Below are positions 45,473 through 45,484 of a stretch of 45,484 bases of DNA, piece after piece (position 1 is the first letter of the stretch; every line of letters begins with the position of its first letter). The position numbers and the translations under genes were made by a program. Origin of the DNA: Parachlorella kessleri (lineage: Eukaryota > Chlorophyta > Trebouxiophyceae > Chlorellales > Chlorellaceae); assembly GCA_001598975.1 (NCBI GenBank), contig BBXU01002676.1, positions 1 through 45,484 of the forward strand, given 5' to 3'. The notes under the pieces are model-generated. The model was not told the origin of the DNA and made no database searches. It was given only the letters and a program-made list of their open reading frames with translations.

Positions 45473-45484
45473 CACGACACGACA
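45212..45484. other. Right end of window: intron of the lipase gene with microsatellite
   Basis: No coding sequence is seen upstream of the first visible lipase exon, so this is probably intron or leader. It contains C14 (45372-45385) and the CA microsatellite. Confidence 0.5.
45372..45484 (+). repeat. C14 plus (CA)42 microsatellite
   Basis: Fourteen C (45372-45385) are followed by 84 bases of pure (AC)n (45387-45470) and then GACAC repeats to the window edge. The window breaks here, as assemblies often do at such repeats. Confidence 0.95.

Noticed and set aside
1..45484. CRISPR arrays, tRNA or rRNA genes, bacterial operons
   Set aside because: No spaced direct repeats of the right kind, no tRNA-like cloverleaf or rRNA sequence noticed, and all genes are of spliced eukaryotic type except one intronless ankyrin gene.

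Overview
The window is nuclear DNA of a eukaryote, most likely a green alga (Chlorophyta; a trebouxiophyte of moderate GC such as a Coccomyxa-like alga would fit, but this is inference). The grounds are genes cut by many short introns (mostly about 100-300 bp, ending in tgcag), Gln/Ala/Glu-rich proteins, a plant-type phosphatidylinositol synthase, a plant-type class 3 lipase, a CYSTM stress peptide, and the green-algal polyadenylation motif TGTAA at sensible distances behind several stop codons. All exon models were built by hand from splice signals, intron phase and reading-frame continuity.

Layout, left to right. (1) 806-2303 (+): small ankyrin-repeat protein, six exons. (2) 2977-21543 (+): one very large gene of 46 exons whose frame stays open from ATG to TGA, giving a coiled-coil protein of about 2641 residues. 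(3) 21840-26370: tandem duplication of a WLM-domain metalloprotease gene (Wss1/SPRTN-like, HELAH motif). The left copy carries an in-frame stop and a 563-bp solo LTR in its first intron; the right copy is intact. (4) 26586-27463 (+): CYSTM-type Pro/Gly/Tyr-rich peptide with a Cys-cluster tail. (5) 28504-29190 (-): small DnaJ-type zinc-finger protein whose last coding segment has been amplified as 53-bp repeats into its 3' flank. (6) 29604-31398 (+): phosphatidylinositol synthase, divergent from (5). (7) 32271-33292 (+): mitochondrial Fe-S scaffold ISCU. (8) 34530-36041 (-): intronless ankyrin-repeat protein. (9) 36822-40109 (-): a ribokinase/pfkB kinase fused to a xylose-isomerase-like TIM barrel. 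(10) 41102-45211 (-): class 3 lipase, nine visible exons, 5' end outside the window. The window closes in a (CA)42 microsatellite.

The genes do not form one pathway: this is an ordinary gene-dense eukaryotic region with membrane lipid synthesis (PI synthase), lipid hydrolysis, Fe-S assembly, DNA-protein crosslink repair candidates and sugar metabolism side by side. The observations most worth following are the kinase-isomerase fusion, the 46-exon coiled-coil gene with mostly phase-0 introns, an unusual number of GC-AG introns (six that reading frame or homology requires), the decayed/intact WLM pair with a possible membrane tail, and the repeat expansion at the end of the zinc-finger gene.
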